Notes: a model not told the origin generated them from the letters alone. A DNA stretch of 64,000 nucleotides from Paraburkholderia piptadeniae (GCF_900007165.1 NZ_CYGY02000008.1:92082-156081), one strand, 5' to 3'; positions 18,003 to 27,310 are shown, counted from the stretch's first letter. Numbers and translations are program-made.

Positions 18003-18473
18003 TTAATTGCCTGCCGTTGACACGCTCGCGCCGTTTGAGTCCGATCCGCGCCGCAACGCAGTGAGAACAGGCGGAGGAATGGCGGCCGGTTTCATCGCCG
18101 TCGAGTCGACGCAGCCCACGCGGATCGTGCCCGTTGCCAGCAGCGTGTCGTCGCGCCAGGCTTCCTGGACGAAATCCACCGACGCGCGGCCGATCCGCTC
18201 GATCCGGCTGACGATGCGCAGCAAGTCGTCGAGCCTCGCCGGGGCTCGATAGTCGAGCGCGGTGCTACGCACGACGAAAAGCGCGCCCGTTTCTTCGGCC
18301 AGCTTGCGTTGATCGACGCCGCATGCCCGCAGCCATTCGGTGCGGGCACGCTCAAAAAACTTCAAGTAGTTTGCGTAAAACACTATGCCGCCAGCGTCGG
18401 TGTCTTCGTAATACACGCGAATCGGCCAGATAAAGCCAATTTCGGCGCCAGGCTGACTTTCAGACATATTCAT
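18003..18473 (-). CDS. ybgC: YbgC, tol-pal-associated acyl-CoA thioesterase
   Basis: This 156-residue hotdog-fold thioesterase has the family motif YYEDTDAGGIVFYANYLKFFERARTEWL, with the catalytic Asp in D-T-D-A-G-G. It is the usual first gene of the tol-pal operon. ATGs at 18473 and 18467 are both possible and neither has a good Shine-Dalgarno. The sequence directly upstream is the end of the IscB element, whose last gene stops only 26 bases away. The native leader and promoter of the operon therefore appear displaced by the insertion. Function is acyl-CoA hydrolysis in phospholipid metabolism by family knowledge. Confidence 0.92.
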   Translation of the reverse strand: MNMSESQPGAEIGFIWPIRVYYEDTDAGGIVFYANYLKFFERARTEWLRACGVDQRKLAEETGALFVVRSTALDYRAPARLDDLLRIVSRIERIGRASVDFVQEAWRDDTLLATGTIRVGCVDSTAMKPAAIPPPVLTALRRGSDSNGASVSTAGN

Positions 18474-18479
18474 CAGTTT

Positions 18480-20194
18480 GTGCGGGAAACCCCGGCCTTC
18501 AGGCCGGGAAGGGATAGCGCGCCGTACGAAGCACGGCCTTCTCCTGCGTCTCCTTTGGGTAAAGCTGTCTTGAGTAACCATAACCGTCGCTACGCTGAAC
18601 CAGCTGACAATGGCGATGCGCAACGCCTTGCACCACCTCGCCAGCCGACTGAATGTTGAAGTAGCCCGTCGCGCGCACCGCGACGCGGCCTATGTGCGTT
18701 CCCGCCTTCTGACCGGAGGGAACCTTGGCGCGCACCAGGTCACCAGTCTGGAAACCGTGCACGCGCTTTTCGCGGGTCAGATGCCCGCGTGGAAAACCAT
18801 ATCGGTCCAGGCGCGTGCGCTGGTAACTGCCCCGGCCCGCACATTTCACCACCAGGGTCGGCGCGCGCCAGCCCGACACCGCCGCGACCGCGCCGACGCA
18901 AACTGCGTCCAGTGCGTGCGTTTTCGGGATCGCAAACCGGGTGCGGTTGAACTTTGTTTGCCCACCTGACGCCAACTCCACCGGCATCCCGGTTGTCTTG
19001 AGCGCATTGGCTAGCACCCAGCGGGTGGTGTTGACCGCCGCCGCGTCCTTGAGCGGGCGCTTCGCCTTCGCGAGGATTGCGCTCAATCGCTTGAGGTCCT
19101 TCGCCAGGAAGACTTCAACGGGCAAGGCTGCCTTTTTCTGATTACACGGCGCGCACCCCAGCGTCAGGTTGGAAACCCGGTTCGAGCCGCCCCTCGCTCG
19201 GGCCACGATGTGCTCAGTCTGCAGCGGCACGTTAGTCGTGTCGCAGTAGGCACACACGCGACCCCACTTCTCGAGCAGGTACTCGCGCACTTCGTAGTCC
19301 GCCAGCGTGCCCTGCTGGTACTCGGCACCTTCGATGTCTGGGTTGTCGAGGGCCTGCATGTCGAAGCGGACCAGCTCGCTGGACAGCGCCGTCACCGGAG
19401 CCCAGCGCGAAATGCGCCGAACCCAGGCCATGATGGTGTCGACCCGGTGCTGCAGCGAGGGCGGCAGCCATCCCTCTGTACGGGTGCGATTCAGGAATCG
19501 TGGCGCCCGATAGCGCAGGTTGCCACGGCGCCGGCGGCGCATCGCGCGGCGCGCGGTGAGCGCCGCGCTGATTTGCCGGCCGCGATGGACGAGACCGAAC
19601 AGGTTGAGAACCGCGGCCCCGCGCTGCATCTCGCCTGTAGAGGGGGCGAGCACATCGGTGTCACGCACCAGTGCCCCTCCGGTAGTCTTGCTGCCCGGGT
19701 CGAGCTTGATGCGGAGGGGCTGAAGGTTGCTCGCAGCTGCGCCGCGGTCCACGAGCCGGATAATGAACGGCATGACGCGATGCACGCGTGCCCGGCCGCG
19801 CGCGAGCAACAGCCTCGCCCGCTTCTCGGTGCACGGCATCAACGCCTTGCCTGTCTTATCGAGAACGAAAACCGCCAAAACAGCTCCTTTTTTAATCCAT
19901 GCCGTCTTTCCGGCTGCCAGCCCTTACGGGCCTTGTGACGGGAGCCGTGTGGCTCCGCTCCCCTCGACCATGTTGTGTAGCAGGTGGTGAGGTAGCTCAC
20001 CCGTCGCAGCCCGTTTCGTACCTACCCGGGGCTTGTCTGCTGCTGCAACTTCCAGAGCGTCGAACTGAGGAAGGATTCGACGGTGGGTCGGCTGCCTTCT
20101 GCACAACGTAGCGCGTCACCGCGCTGGGTCTGGTCAATCTCAGACTCAAGAGGTGCTCCTCCTCAAGCCTCGGCCTTCAGGCCGGGGTGATTGA
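18480..20194 (-). mobile_element. IscB element (IS200/IS605 superfamily, HEARO type) without tnpA
   Basis: The element holds a single gene, iscB, plus a long leader expected to encode the guide RNA. Both ends carry the same imperfect palindrome CCGGCCTTCAGGCCGG (18492-18507 and around 20170-20186), which looks like the subterminal hairpin recognised by a Y1 transposase. Sequence outside the ends fits an uninterrupted ydfG-ybgC intergenic region. On the minus strand the right flank ends GCGCCGCTGTCAA and the left flank resumes ACTGATGAATATG, with a CAA shared by both junctions. No tnpA is present, so movement would need a transposase in trans. Exact ends are uncertain by a few bases. Confidence 0.75.
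18499..19878 (-). CDS. iscB: IscB, RNA-guided RuvC/HNH nuclease
   Basis: This encodes 459 residues with the full IscB architecture. A PLMP-type N-terminal domain (ALMP at residues 12-15) is followed by RuvC-I with D60 in IKLDPGSKTTGG. An Arg-rich bridge helix spans about residues 107-131 (RRAMRRRRRGN). RuvC-II has E168 in SSELV. An HNH domain at about residues 205-250 has zinc ligands C209, C212, C242 and C245 and catalytic H223 in TEHIVAR. RuvC-III has H321 and D324 in THALDA, and a C-terminal guide/TAM-interacting region follows. All expected catalytic residues are present. The start is a TTG five bases after AAGGAG. IscB enzymes are the group from which Cas9 descends and use an RNA encoded directly upstream. 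The stop codon lies inside the end hairpin. Confidence 0.93.
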   Translation of the reverse strand: MAVFVLDKTGKALMPCTEKRARLLLARGRARVHRVMPFIIRLVDRGAAASNLQPLRIKLDPGSKTTGGALVRDTDVLAPSTGEMQRGAAVLNLFGLVHRGRQISAALTARRAMRRRRRGNLRYRAPRFLNRTRTEGWLPPSLQHRVDTIMAWVRRISRWAPVTALSSELVRFDMQALDNPDIEGAEYQQGTLADYEVREYLLEKWGRVCAYCDTTNVPLQTEHIVARARGGSNRVSNLTLGCAPCNQKKAALPVEVFLAKDLKRLSAILAKAKRPLKDAAAVNTTRWVLANALKTTGMPVELASGGQTKFNRTRFAIPKTHALDAVCVGAVAAVSGWRAPTLVVKCAGRGSYQRTRLDRYGFPRGHLTREKRVHGFQTGDLVRAKVPSGQKAGTHIGRVAVRATGYFNIQSAGEVVQGVAHRHCQLVQRSDGYGYSRQLYPKETQEKAVLRTARYPFPA

Positions 20195-20206
20195 CAGCGG
20201 CGCATT
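19879..20206 (-). ncRNA. Candidate IscB omega-RNA (HEARO RNA) with guide at its 5' end
   Basis: About 310 bases between the element end and the iscB start have no gene. This is the location and size known for HEARO/omega-RNA of IscB systems. Reading leftward, the RNA would begin with a guide copied from the flanking chromosome (about 20191-20206, AATGCGCCGCTGTCAA). The hairpin GGCCTGAAGGCC comes next, then paired elements such as GGAGGAGCACC, GAGCTACC...GGTAGGTAC and GGAGCCACACGGCTCC near the iscB start. I infer it from position and pairing; no covariance model was run, so borders are approximate. Confidence 0.65.
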
Positions 20207-20299
20207 TTACCGGAACGCAAAAGACCGCCGCATTTTAAGGCATATGAATTGCACGGCCGCACCCGACTGTGTCCGTTCGATGTGACGTCGCGGCGACGC

Positions 20300-21046
20300 T
20301 CAGCCCCGATGAACGCTCAGGGCGGCGAACGATTGCGCGATAGGCATCAGCTCGATCGAATTGATGTTCACGTGCGCGGGTCGCGTCGCGACCCAGTAGA
20401 TCGAATCGGCAATATCTTCGGGCGTGAGGGGCTGCACGTTCTGGTACATACCTGCGGCCTTTGCGTCGTCGCCGCGAAACCGCACGTTCGAAAACTCGGT
20501 GCCACCGCACAGGCCCGGCTCGATGTCCGTCACGCGAATCGGCGTGCCCGTGAGGTCGGCGCGCAGGTTCAGGCTGAACTGGCGCACGAACGCCTTGGTC
20601 GCGCCGTACACGTTGCCGCCCGGATACGGCCACGAGCCCGCCGCCGATCCGAGATTGAACACATGCCCTCGGCCGCGTTCGAGCATGCCGGGCAGGAATG
20701 CTCGCGTGACCTGCACGAGACCCACGCAGTTGGTGTCGATCATCGTCGTCCAGTCGTCGAGATCCGCGCGTTGGGCGGGCTCGAGTCCGAGCGCGAGGCC
20801 GGCGTTGTTGACGAGCACGTCGACGGCGGCGAAGTCGGCGGGAAGAGCGGCGGGAGCCGCCTCGACGGCCGCGCGGTCGCGCACGTCGAGTTCGATCGGC
20901 AGCAGGTTATCGCCGAGTTCGTCCGCGAGCGCCTGCAGACGGTCCTTGCGGCGCGCGGTGGCGACGACGCGGTGGCCGCCTTTGACAAAAGCCCGGGCGA
21001 TAGCGGCGCCGAACCCAGCGGACGCCCCCGTAACGAACACGATCAT
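20300..21046 (-). CDS. SDR-family NAD(P)-dependent oxidoreductase (YdfG-like)
   Basis: This 248-residue short-chain dehydrogenase has the cofactor motif VTGASAGFGAAIARAF at residues 5-20, the NNAGLALG motif, and the catalytic triad with Y in VYGATKAFVRQF (Y-x3-K). PGLCGGTEFSNVRFRGDD and the C-terminal segment match E. coli YdfG, a 3-hydroxy acid dehydrogenase that reduces malonic semialdehyde. The ATG at 21046 was chosen; the frame stays open for 2.3 kb upstream, but only as an antisense shadow of glyA/nrdR. In related genomes I would expect it next to ybgC; here the IscB element separates them. Confidence 0.9.
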   Translation of the reverse strand: MIVFVTGASAGFGAAIARAFVKGGHRVVATARRKDRLQALADELGDNLLPIELDVRDRAAVEAAPAALPADFAAVDVLVNNAGLALGLEPAQRADLDDWTTMIDTNCVGLVQVTRAFLPGMLERGRGHVFNLGSAAGSWPYPGGNVYGATKAFVRQFSLNLRADLTGTPIRVTDIEPGLCGGTEFSNVRFRGDDAKAAGMYQNVQPLTPEDIADSIYWVATRPAHVNINSIELMPIAQSFAALSVHRG

Positions 21047-21245
21047 TGCTGTTCCCTGGTCGGTGGAGAAAGGCCACAAGCCTACTTCCAATGGCGAGCT
21101 GCGGCAAGAATGACCCCGCCGCGCGAAGGCACGTCCGGGCGGCACGCCGAGCGGCGCTGCGGGGCTTCTGGCGGCGGGCGCGGCGCGCCTGGCGGTTCGG
21201 TTGCCTATTCCCCCTGGTTCCAATAAACTAACGCGCTCACCCCTG

Positions 21246-21350
21246 CGTGACTGGCGATAGAACCCGAAGCTGTCAAGCCTGACGGGTTCAAGGTGGAGCA
21301 TCCCACCGTGAAGCGCAGGGTGCCGTTTTGCCGTTCGCCTGGGCAGCCAT
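21246..21350 (+). promoter_or_regulatory. ZTP riboswitch (pfl motif) in the glyA leader
   Basis: All hallmark blocks are present in order. CGTGACTGGCG is at 21246-21256 and the hairpin GAACCCG/CGGGTTC at 21260-21289. Next come GGTGG-AGCATC-CCACC at 21292-21307 and the conserved 3' block CGCCTGGGCAGC at 21336-21347. ZTP riboswitches sense the purine intermediate ZMP/ZTP, which builds up when 10-formyl-tetrahydrofolate is short, and switch on one-carbon genes. glyA is a known target in Burkholderia. The glyA start is about 190 bases downstream; I could not identify the expression platform. Confidence 0.88.
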
Positions 21351-21535
21351 GTTTCGAGCGCGCCGTCGTTTGCGCTGCCGGTGGTTGTCCTGCTTCGCGT
21401 GTGCGGCACCTCCTTCACGCGCCACGTCAAGGCTCCCACCATCAGCAGCGGCCAGCAGTGCTGCGTACCCACTACGCTCCCGGCACACGACCTGCGCACG
21501 ATCCGGTCAACCTGAACACACTTAACGGAACCAGC

Positions 21536-22783
<1,248 letters not shown>

Positions 22784-22789
22784 GCTGCC

Positions 22790-23281
22790 ATGCGCTGCCC
22801 CTTTTGCCGGCATGACGATACGCAGGTCGTCGACTCGCGCGTATCGGAGGACGGCGCCGCGATCCGGCGCCGTCGCCGCTGCCCGGCCTGCGACAAGCGT
22901 TTCACGACATACGAGCGGGTCGAGCTGGCGTTGCCCGCCGTCGTAAAGAAGGACGGCAGCCGCACGGAGTTCGATCGCCGCAAGATCGTCGCGAGCATGC
23001 AACTGGCGCTGCGCAAGCGCCCCGTTGCGGCCGACGCGGTCGATGCCGCAGCGTCGCGCATCGAGTATCAGCTGCTTGGCAGCGGCGAGCGCGAAGTGCG
23101 CAGCGAGCGTCTGGGCGAACTCGTGATGAACGAGTTGCGCGCGCTCGACACCATCGCGTACGTGCGCTTTGCTTCCGTCTACCGGCGCTTCGAAGACGTT
23201 TCCGAGTTTGAAGACGTCATCGAAGAGTTTCGCCGGATGAACGCACCGGCCGCTCCCGCGAAGCCTTCCCGCAAGCGCTGA
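22790..23281 (+). CDS. nrdR: NrdR, transcriptional repressor of ribonucleotide reductase genes
   Basis: This encodes 163 residues. An N-terminal zinc ribbon has Cys at 3, 6, 31 and 34 ([25 protein letters not shown]). An ATP-cone domain at about residues 49-139 ([32 protein letters not shown]) binds ATP/dATP and controls DNA binding. It is directly downstream of glyA, a common arrangement in this group. Confidence 0.97.
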   Translation: MRCPFCRHDDTQVVDSRVSEDGAAIRRRRRCPACDKRFTTYERVELALPAVVKKDGSRTEFDRRKIVASMQLALRKRPVAADAVDAAASRIEYQLLGSGEREVRSERLGELVMNELRALDTIAYVRFASVYRRFEDVSEFEDVIEEFRRMNAPAAPAKPSRKR

Positions 23282-23453
23282 TTGTTCGCGCATCCGCATT
23301 TTTTCTCCCTGAAGTCCACCCGCGAATCCATCTGATGCACGTGCATTGTCGTGCAGGGATTCGCGCGTCCGCCACCTGGCCATCCGGCTAATTGTGAGCG
23401 TCGCCGCAGGCCGTTAGAGTCGTCGCGTTCTTGGCAGAAATCGAGGAATGCTG

Positions 23454-23854
23454 ATGAAACGTGATGCTCATTCATGGCGTGTCTGTCGCGGGTTCACACT
23501 GTTCGAGACGCTTGTCGTAATCGCGTTGCTCGTGATCGTCACGACGATGAGCGTGCCTTCGTTCGTGGCCTGGCACATGCGCGATCAGGTCGACGCGCGT
23601 GCCCGCGTGCTGCTGTTCACGCTCAGTTACGCACGCGGCGAAGCACTGAGGCGCGGCGTGCGCGTGACAGTGTGCCGGGTCGATTCGGCGCGTCATTGCC
23701 TTGCCGTCGGACAGGCGTGCAAGACGGGCGCTGTGGATTGGTCATGCGGATGGGCCGTGATGATCGAGCACCCGGGAGGCTTCTATCCGTTGCGCGTGCA
23801 ACCCGACCTCACAGATGTCAGCATCGCGGGCGCGCTCACCAACCTCACCTTTAC
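23454..23854 (+). pseudogene. fimT/gspH-like type IV pseudopilin, 3' end lost to a TnpB element
   Basis: The frame begins MKRDAHSWRVCRGFTLFETLVVIALLVIV, a class III prepilin leader with cleavage after Gly and a long hydrophobic helix. It continues through the FimT-type domain with paired Cys (VTVCRVDSARHC) to LTNLTFT. At about 23854 the match stops and sequence of the TnpB element begins, so the usual C-terminal part is missing. The ATG at 23454 has GAGGA six bases upstream; an ATG at 23448 overlaps that site. FimT is a minor pilin of type IV pilus assembly. The downstream minor-pilin genes expected here are absent except for a pilE-like remnant at 25169. Confidence 0.75.
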
Positions 23855-25168
23855 CAGGAAGCGCGGAAAGCCCTTCGTTCACGTTCGTTCACATGGGGGA
23901 TGTAGAGCGCGTCGACTGCAGGTCGACTTGACTTTGGTTGCATTGTCATTAAATTTGCTCTATGCCAATAATCAAGCCTGGTCCGACAACCACGACACGC
24001 GTGCTCAGAGTCCGCCTGAAGGACCGGCACGCGTCGGAGTTGCTGGACAAGGCGTTCTGGGTTAACCGGGTCTGGAATTATTCGAATGAGCTCTCGCACA
24101 AGGTGTGGGAGCGCGAACGGCGCTTTATCGGCAACTACGAGATAGATCGGTACACCAGCGGCGCGTCAAAGGCTGGCGTCAGGCTGCACTCCCAGACGAT
24201 CCAGGCGGTCAGCGCCGAGTATGTCACGCGGCGGGGTTCAGGCCCGCAAGGTGAAGCTGCGCCGGCGGGTATCGTCCGGTTCGCGCCGCAGTCTTGGGTG
24301 GGTGCCGTTCAAGGCGTCAGCGCTACGCTTTCGCAACGGGCAGTTGTTCATGTCCGGCTTCGACCGGCCTCTGTCGCTCTGGGACAGCTACGGTCTGTCC
24401 GGCTACGAGCTCGGGGCCGGTTGCTTCAGCGAGGATGCGCGCGGACGCTGGTACCTGAACGTGACGGTGAAGGTGAAGAAGGTGGAGCCGCAACAGCGAC
24501 GCAGTGCGATCGGCATCGATCTGGGCCTGAAGGATTTCGCAAAGACCAGTCACGGTGAGCCGCTCGAGGCACAGCGCTTCTACCGCAGGTACGAGGCGGC
24601 GCTGGGCGTAGCGCAGCGCGCGCGGCAAAAGAAGCGAGTCGCCGCGCTGCATGCAAAGATCAAAAACAGCAGAAAGGATTTCCTGCACAAGGCTTCAACG
24701 GCACTCGTGCGCAAGCACGGTGCCATCTTCGTCAGCAATGTGAACGCCTCTGCCCTGGCACGGACCGGTATGGCCAAGTCCGTACTCGACGCAGGCTGGA
24801 GTGCGTTCCGGACCATGCTGCAATACAAGAGCGATGACGCGGGCGTGTGGTTCGAGGAAGTCGATGAGCGCTACTCCACCCAGACCTGTTCCTGTTGCGG
24901 ATCGCGCACCGGGCCCAGCGGGCCGACCGGACTCGCGGTACGCGAGTGGACCTGCGCCTTGTGTGGCGTCCTGCACGACCGGGACACCAACGCGGCCCGC
25001 ATCATTCTGCAGCGGGGGCTGGAACGTATGGAAGCGCAGTTTGCAGCGGGGGCCGGTCAAGCCACCGCGAATGAGCCGATAGCCGGGGTCGGACGTGACC
25101 CACTTGCAGAAGGAATCCCCGTCGTTTCCGCGACAGCGGCAGCCTTAGGCTGAGGGCGGGGACGTCAA
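23855..25168 (+). mobile_element. TnpB element (IS200/IS605 superfamily) without tnpA
   Basis: A 1.3-kb element whose only gene is tnpB. The left junction follows TTAC (23851-23854) and the right junction ends TCAA (25165-25168), the same cleavage tetranucleotides known for IS608. The right end is strongly structured: TCCCCG at 25116-25121 pairs with CGGGGA at 25157-25162, enclosing the smaller hairpins GTCG/CGAC and AGCC/GGCT. Flanks are fimT-like on the left and pilE-like on the right. The right border is uncertain by about five bases because the host frame could resume at GTCAATC. Confidence 0.75.
23962..25153 (+). pseudogene. tnpB: tnpB, RNA-guided nuclease gene with a one-base frameshift
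   Basis: Two overlapping frames together make one TnpB of about 397 residues. The first (23962 onward) holds the N-terminal segment with VNRVWNYSNELSHKVWERE and HSQTIQAVSAEYVTRR. The second continues from QARKVKLRRRVSSGSRRSLGWVPF through RuvC-I IGIDLGLKDFA, the zinc-finger cysteines CSCCG and CALCG, and RuvC-III DRDTNAA. The frames join if one G is removed from the GGGG run at 24233-24236. This is either a real inactivating mutation or an assembly error; programmed frameshifting is less likely. TnpB proteins use an RNA from the right end of the element as guide. Confidence 0.85.
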
Positions 25169-25184
25169 TCGAACTCGTGGTTGC
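25030..25184 (+). ncRNA. Candidate TnpB right-end guide RNA (omega-RNA/reRNA)
   Basis: In TnpB systems the guide RNA covers the end of tnpB and the right end of the element, with about 16 bases of flanking DNA as guide. Here the right end has the nested hairpins described for the element. The guide would be TCGAACTCGTGGTTGC (25169-25184), which is pilE-like host sequence. The 5' border is not visible. With tnpB frameshifted the RNA may no longer have a working partner from this copy. Confidence 0.45.
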
Positions 25185-25545
25185 GATGGCGATCGCGGCG
25201 ACGCTCGCCGTCTTCGAAGTACCGTCCTGTCTCCCGCATATCGCAAAGTCGCACAGGATGGACGCTCTGCGGCGCAGTTCGTGAAGTTGTCCGCGTACGT
25301 GGATGGAGCGCCGTTACCCATTGGTTTCAACCAGGCGCCGCAGGCGGGGAAGGCGAACTATCACTTGCGTATTCTGTCCGCCGACGATTCGAACGGCGGC
25401 TATACGCTCGAAGCGCAACCGGTCGGGAACGGACCGATGGCTGACGACGCGTGCGGCACGCTCATTCTTGACGCGACGGGCACGAGGTTCAACCGTGGCT
25501 CAGCGGACGCAGTCTCTGACGAATGCTGGAGCACGCGATCGATGA
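25169..25545 (+). pseudogene. pilE-like type IV pilin remnant
   Basis: The frame right after the element reads IELVVAMAIAATLAVFEVP, the hydrophobic helix of a type IV pilin lacking its leader and the usual GFTL. A shift near 25276 (SHRMDAL then AAQFVKLSAYVDG in another frame) breaks it. The rest, GFNQAPQAGKANYHLRILSADDSNGGYTLEAQPVGNGPMADDACGT, matches the C-terminal pilin domain and ends D-E-C-W-S-T-R with no stop in place. It has lost its start, its frame and its stop, so it is dead. Confidence 0.7.
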
Positions 25546-25568
25546 TTGAACAATCGACACGAGCCACG

Positions 25569-26045
25569 TCAGGGCGGGTTCATATCGGCGTCTTTCGCGC
25601 CAGCGGAGGTCGCCGCGGGTTTGTCAGCTTCACGCCTGACCTGTCTGTAGATGCGATACGCTTCCCATGCCGCCAGCGCGAGGCTGCCCCACTTGAGCAC
25701 GGGCTTCGCGGTCGCCGTTACCTTGTTGCGGATCGGCTTCGCGAGCACGAGCGACACGATCGAACTGATCAGCGGGTACTCCCTGAGCAGCGCGCCGATT
25801 CCGCCAGCCGCGCCGCGACGGCGTCCCCAGGGCATCGCGCCGAAGCCCGGCACGATGAACTTGAGCCAGCTGAAATGCGTGACGGCACTGCGCAGATCGA
25901 GCGTCGCCCGCGCGAGTTCCATGCGTTCGACGTCCGCTCGCACGATCAGCAGTTCCTTGCGCAGCGCGCGCAGATGTGGCGCGCTCAGGTTTTTGCCGGT
26001 ATGGCCGTGGCTTCGAAATGCGTTATCGGAATGGACCTGGCTCAT
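25569..26045 (-). CDS. DUF3318-like membrane-associated protein
   Basis: This encodes 158 residues. The N-terminal half is a helical segment (LRALRKELLIVRADVERMELARATLDL). The middle holds Gly/Arg-rich GRRRGAAGGIGALL and hydrophobic YPLISSIVSLVLA and WGSLALAAWEAYRIY. This composition fits the DUF3318 proteins that often follow yqjD and yqjE genes. It is third in a leftward three-gene unit with the two genes at 26118 and 26625. Function is unknown; a role in envelope or ribosome association is only suggested by the neighbours. Confidence 0.7.
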   Translation of the reverse strand: MSQVHSDNAFRSHGHTGKNLSAPHLRALRKELLIVRADVERMELARATLDLRSAVTHFSWLKFIVPGFGAMPWGRRRGAAGGIGALLREYPLISSIVSLVLAKPIRNKVTATAKPVLKWGSLALAAWEAYRIYRQVRREADKPAATSAGAKDADMNPP

Positions 26046-26117
26046 GGTGGATCGCGGGTTGATCGAAGGGTTGATCAAAGGCGTTGTCGACGGACAGCCA
26101 AGGGCGGCGCGCTGCCT

Positions 26118-26501
26118 TCAGTGTTTGCGGAAGATCTCGCGGTCTTTCTGGAATTCGTGGAGCGTGGCTTCGAAGATCATCGGCGCATTGCGCAAGCCGC
26201 TGCGAGCCTTGAGCGCAAAAACGATCGCCGCGACTGCGTAGACGATCGTGATGCCGGCGAGCGCCTGCCATCGGTAGGTGTCCCAGAAGGCGATCGCGAT
26301 GAGCGCGGTCAGCGCGATCAACGCCATTGTCGCGAGCATCATGGCGGCGAGCCCCATGAAGAGCACCATCAGCAACCGGTCTTTTTCCTCGGCCAGCTCG
26401 ATGCCGATCAGTTCGAGCCGCGTTTGCAGGATCGAAAAGGACGAACTGAGGATGCGCCGCAATGGCCCACGGTCCCCGCTGTGCGATTGTGTGTCGATCA
26501 T
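26118..26501 (-). CDS. YqjE/phage-holin superfamily III membrane protein
   Basis: This 127-residue protein has two adjacent membrane helices (LLMVLFMGLAAMMLATMALIALTALIAIAF and ALAGITIVYAVAAIVFAL) after an amphipathic start, RILSSSFSILQTRLELIGIELAEEKDR. This is the YqjE (DUF1469) pattern. The ATG at 26501 was chosen. It sits between the yqjD-like gene and the DUF3318 gene on the same strand. The holin name is historical; no lysis role is implied. Confidence 0.82.
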   Translation of the reverse strand: MIDTQSHSGDRGPLRRILSSSFSILQTRLELIGIELAEEKDRLLMVLFMGLAAMMLATMALIALTALIAIAFWDTYRWQALAGITIVYAVAAIVFALKARSGLRNAPMIFEATLHEFQKDREIFRKH

Positions 26502-26624
26502 GGCTTGAGCGTGTTGCGCGCGAGGATGCGCGTAGATGGAGCCGACCGGCCGCTCGCGCGCCGGTCTGCAAGTCAGCAAAGCGCGCCGGCCGCTCGATTG
26601 CGCAGCCGGCGCGCGTCGCGCGTG

Positions 26625-26927
26625 TTACTTGCGATTGATCAGCAGGCCCACCAGCACGCCAACGCCGGCTGCGATGCCAATCGACGCCCACGGATGTTCA
26701 TGGACATAGTCGTCGGTGGCGCGAGCGGCTTTCTTGCCTTTTTCGACAACCACGACCTGCACGTCGGCAGCCTTTTCCTTCGCCTGCTTGAGACGCGAGA
26801 GCGCCGTCTCGCGAAGTTCAGAAGCGCGTTCGCCCGTGGCGCTCGCGGCCTGCTTCAGCAGATCTTCCGCGTCTGCGAGTACGGTTTTGATATCCGACAT
26901 CAATCTCTCCTTGTTGACTTCCGACAT
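26625..26927 (-). CDS. YqjD/ElaB-family (DUF883) membrane-anchored protein
   Basis: This encodes 100 residues, mostly a charged helix (DAEDLLKQAASATGERASELRETALSRLKQAKEKA). A C-terminal membrane anchor, HPWASIGIAAGVGVLVGLLINRK, matches the glycine-zipper anchor of YqjD/ElaB. These E. coli proteins are induced in stationary phase and hold ribosomes at the inner membrane. It is the first gene of the leftward unit. The start at 26927 is used; an internal Met ten residues in is possible. Confidence 0.85.
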   Translation of the reverse strand: MSEVNKERLMSDIKTVLADAEDLLKQAASATGERASELRETALSRLKQAKEKAADVQVVVVEKGKKAARATDDYVHEHPWASIGIAAGVGVLVGLLINRK

Positions 26928-27310
26928 TGACTGCTCCCTTCGTGCACGCTACGCGTGAATCGTAACCAAAGAAACGGCCGCTGGCGAGCCAACGAGCCGC
27001 GCGCCCCGGTTACGCGCATCGTCGCGCGCAGGTTCCGAATGCGCCTGCATGAAGCGTTCCTGGCCGTCGCGGACGTGTCACATTGCCGCTTCGAACCGTG
27101 ATGCTCATGTGTCCGCAGAGCAAGCCATCGTATGGATGGAGTTGATCTGTCCCGCTAAGTTTCGTACATCGGTGAGAAAATTACAAAAACGGATAAGCGT
27201 CGCAGTCAATGTTCGTTCGCGGTGCACGACCTCGTCCCGTATGCTCTAATTTGTAACCCTCGGCCGGCCGGACCGAGCGGATCATTCGAACAATTTCAAG
27301 GAGCTGCACT
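26928..27310. other. Divergent intergenic region, no gene seen
   Basis: About 380 bases lie between the leftward yqjD-like gene and the rightward peroxiredoxin. The part at 27160-27200 is relatively AT-rich (GAGAAAATTACAAAAACGG) and could hold the peroxiredoxin promoter. I see no clear -35/-10 pair, operator or conserved short frame. Confidence 0.35.

Noticed and set aside
18499..19878. Calling the HNH protein a Cas9, retron or group II intron product
   Set aside because: Size, PLMP start, single bridge helix and lack of CRISPR, cas genes or reverse transcriptase fit IscB.
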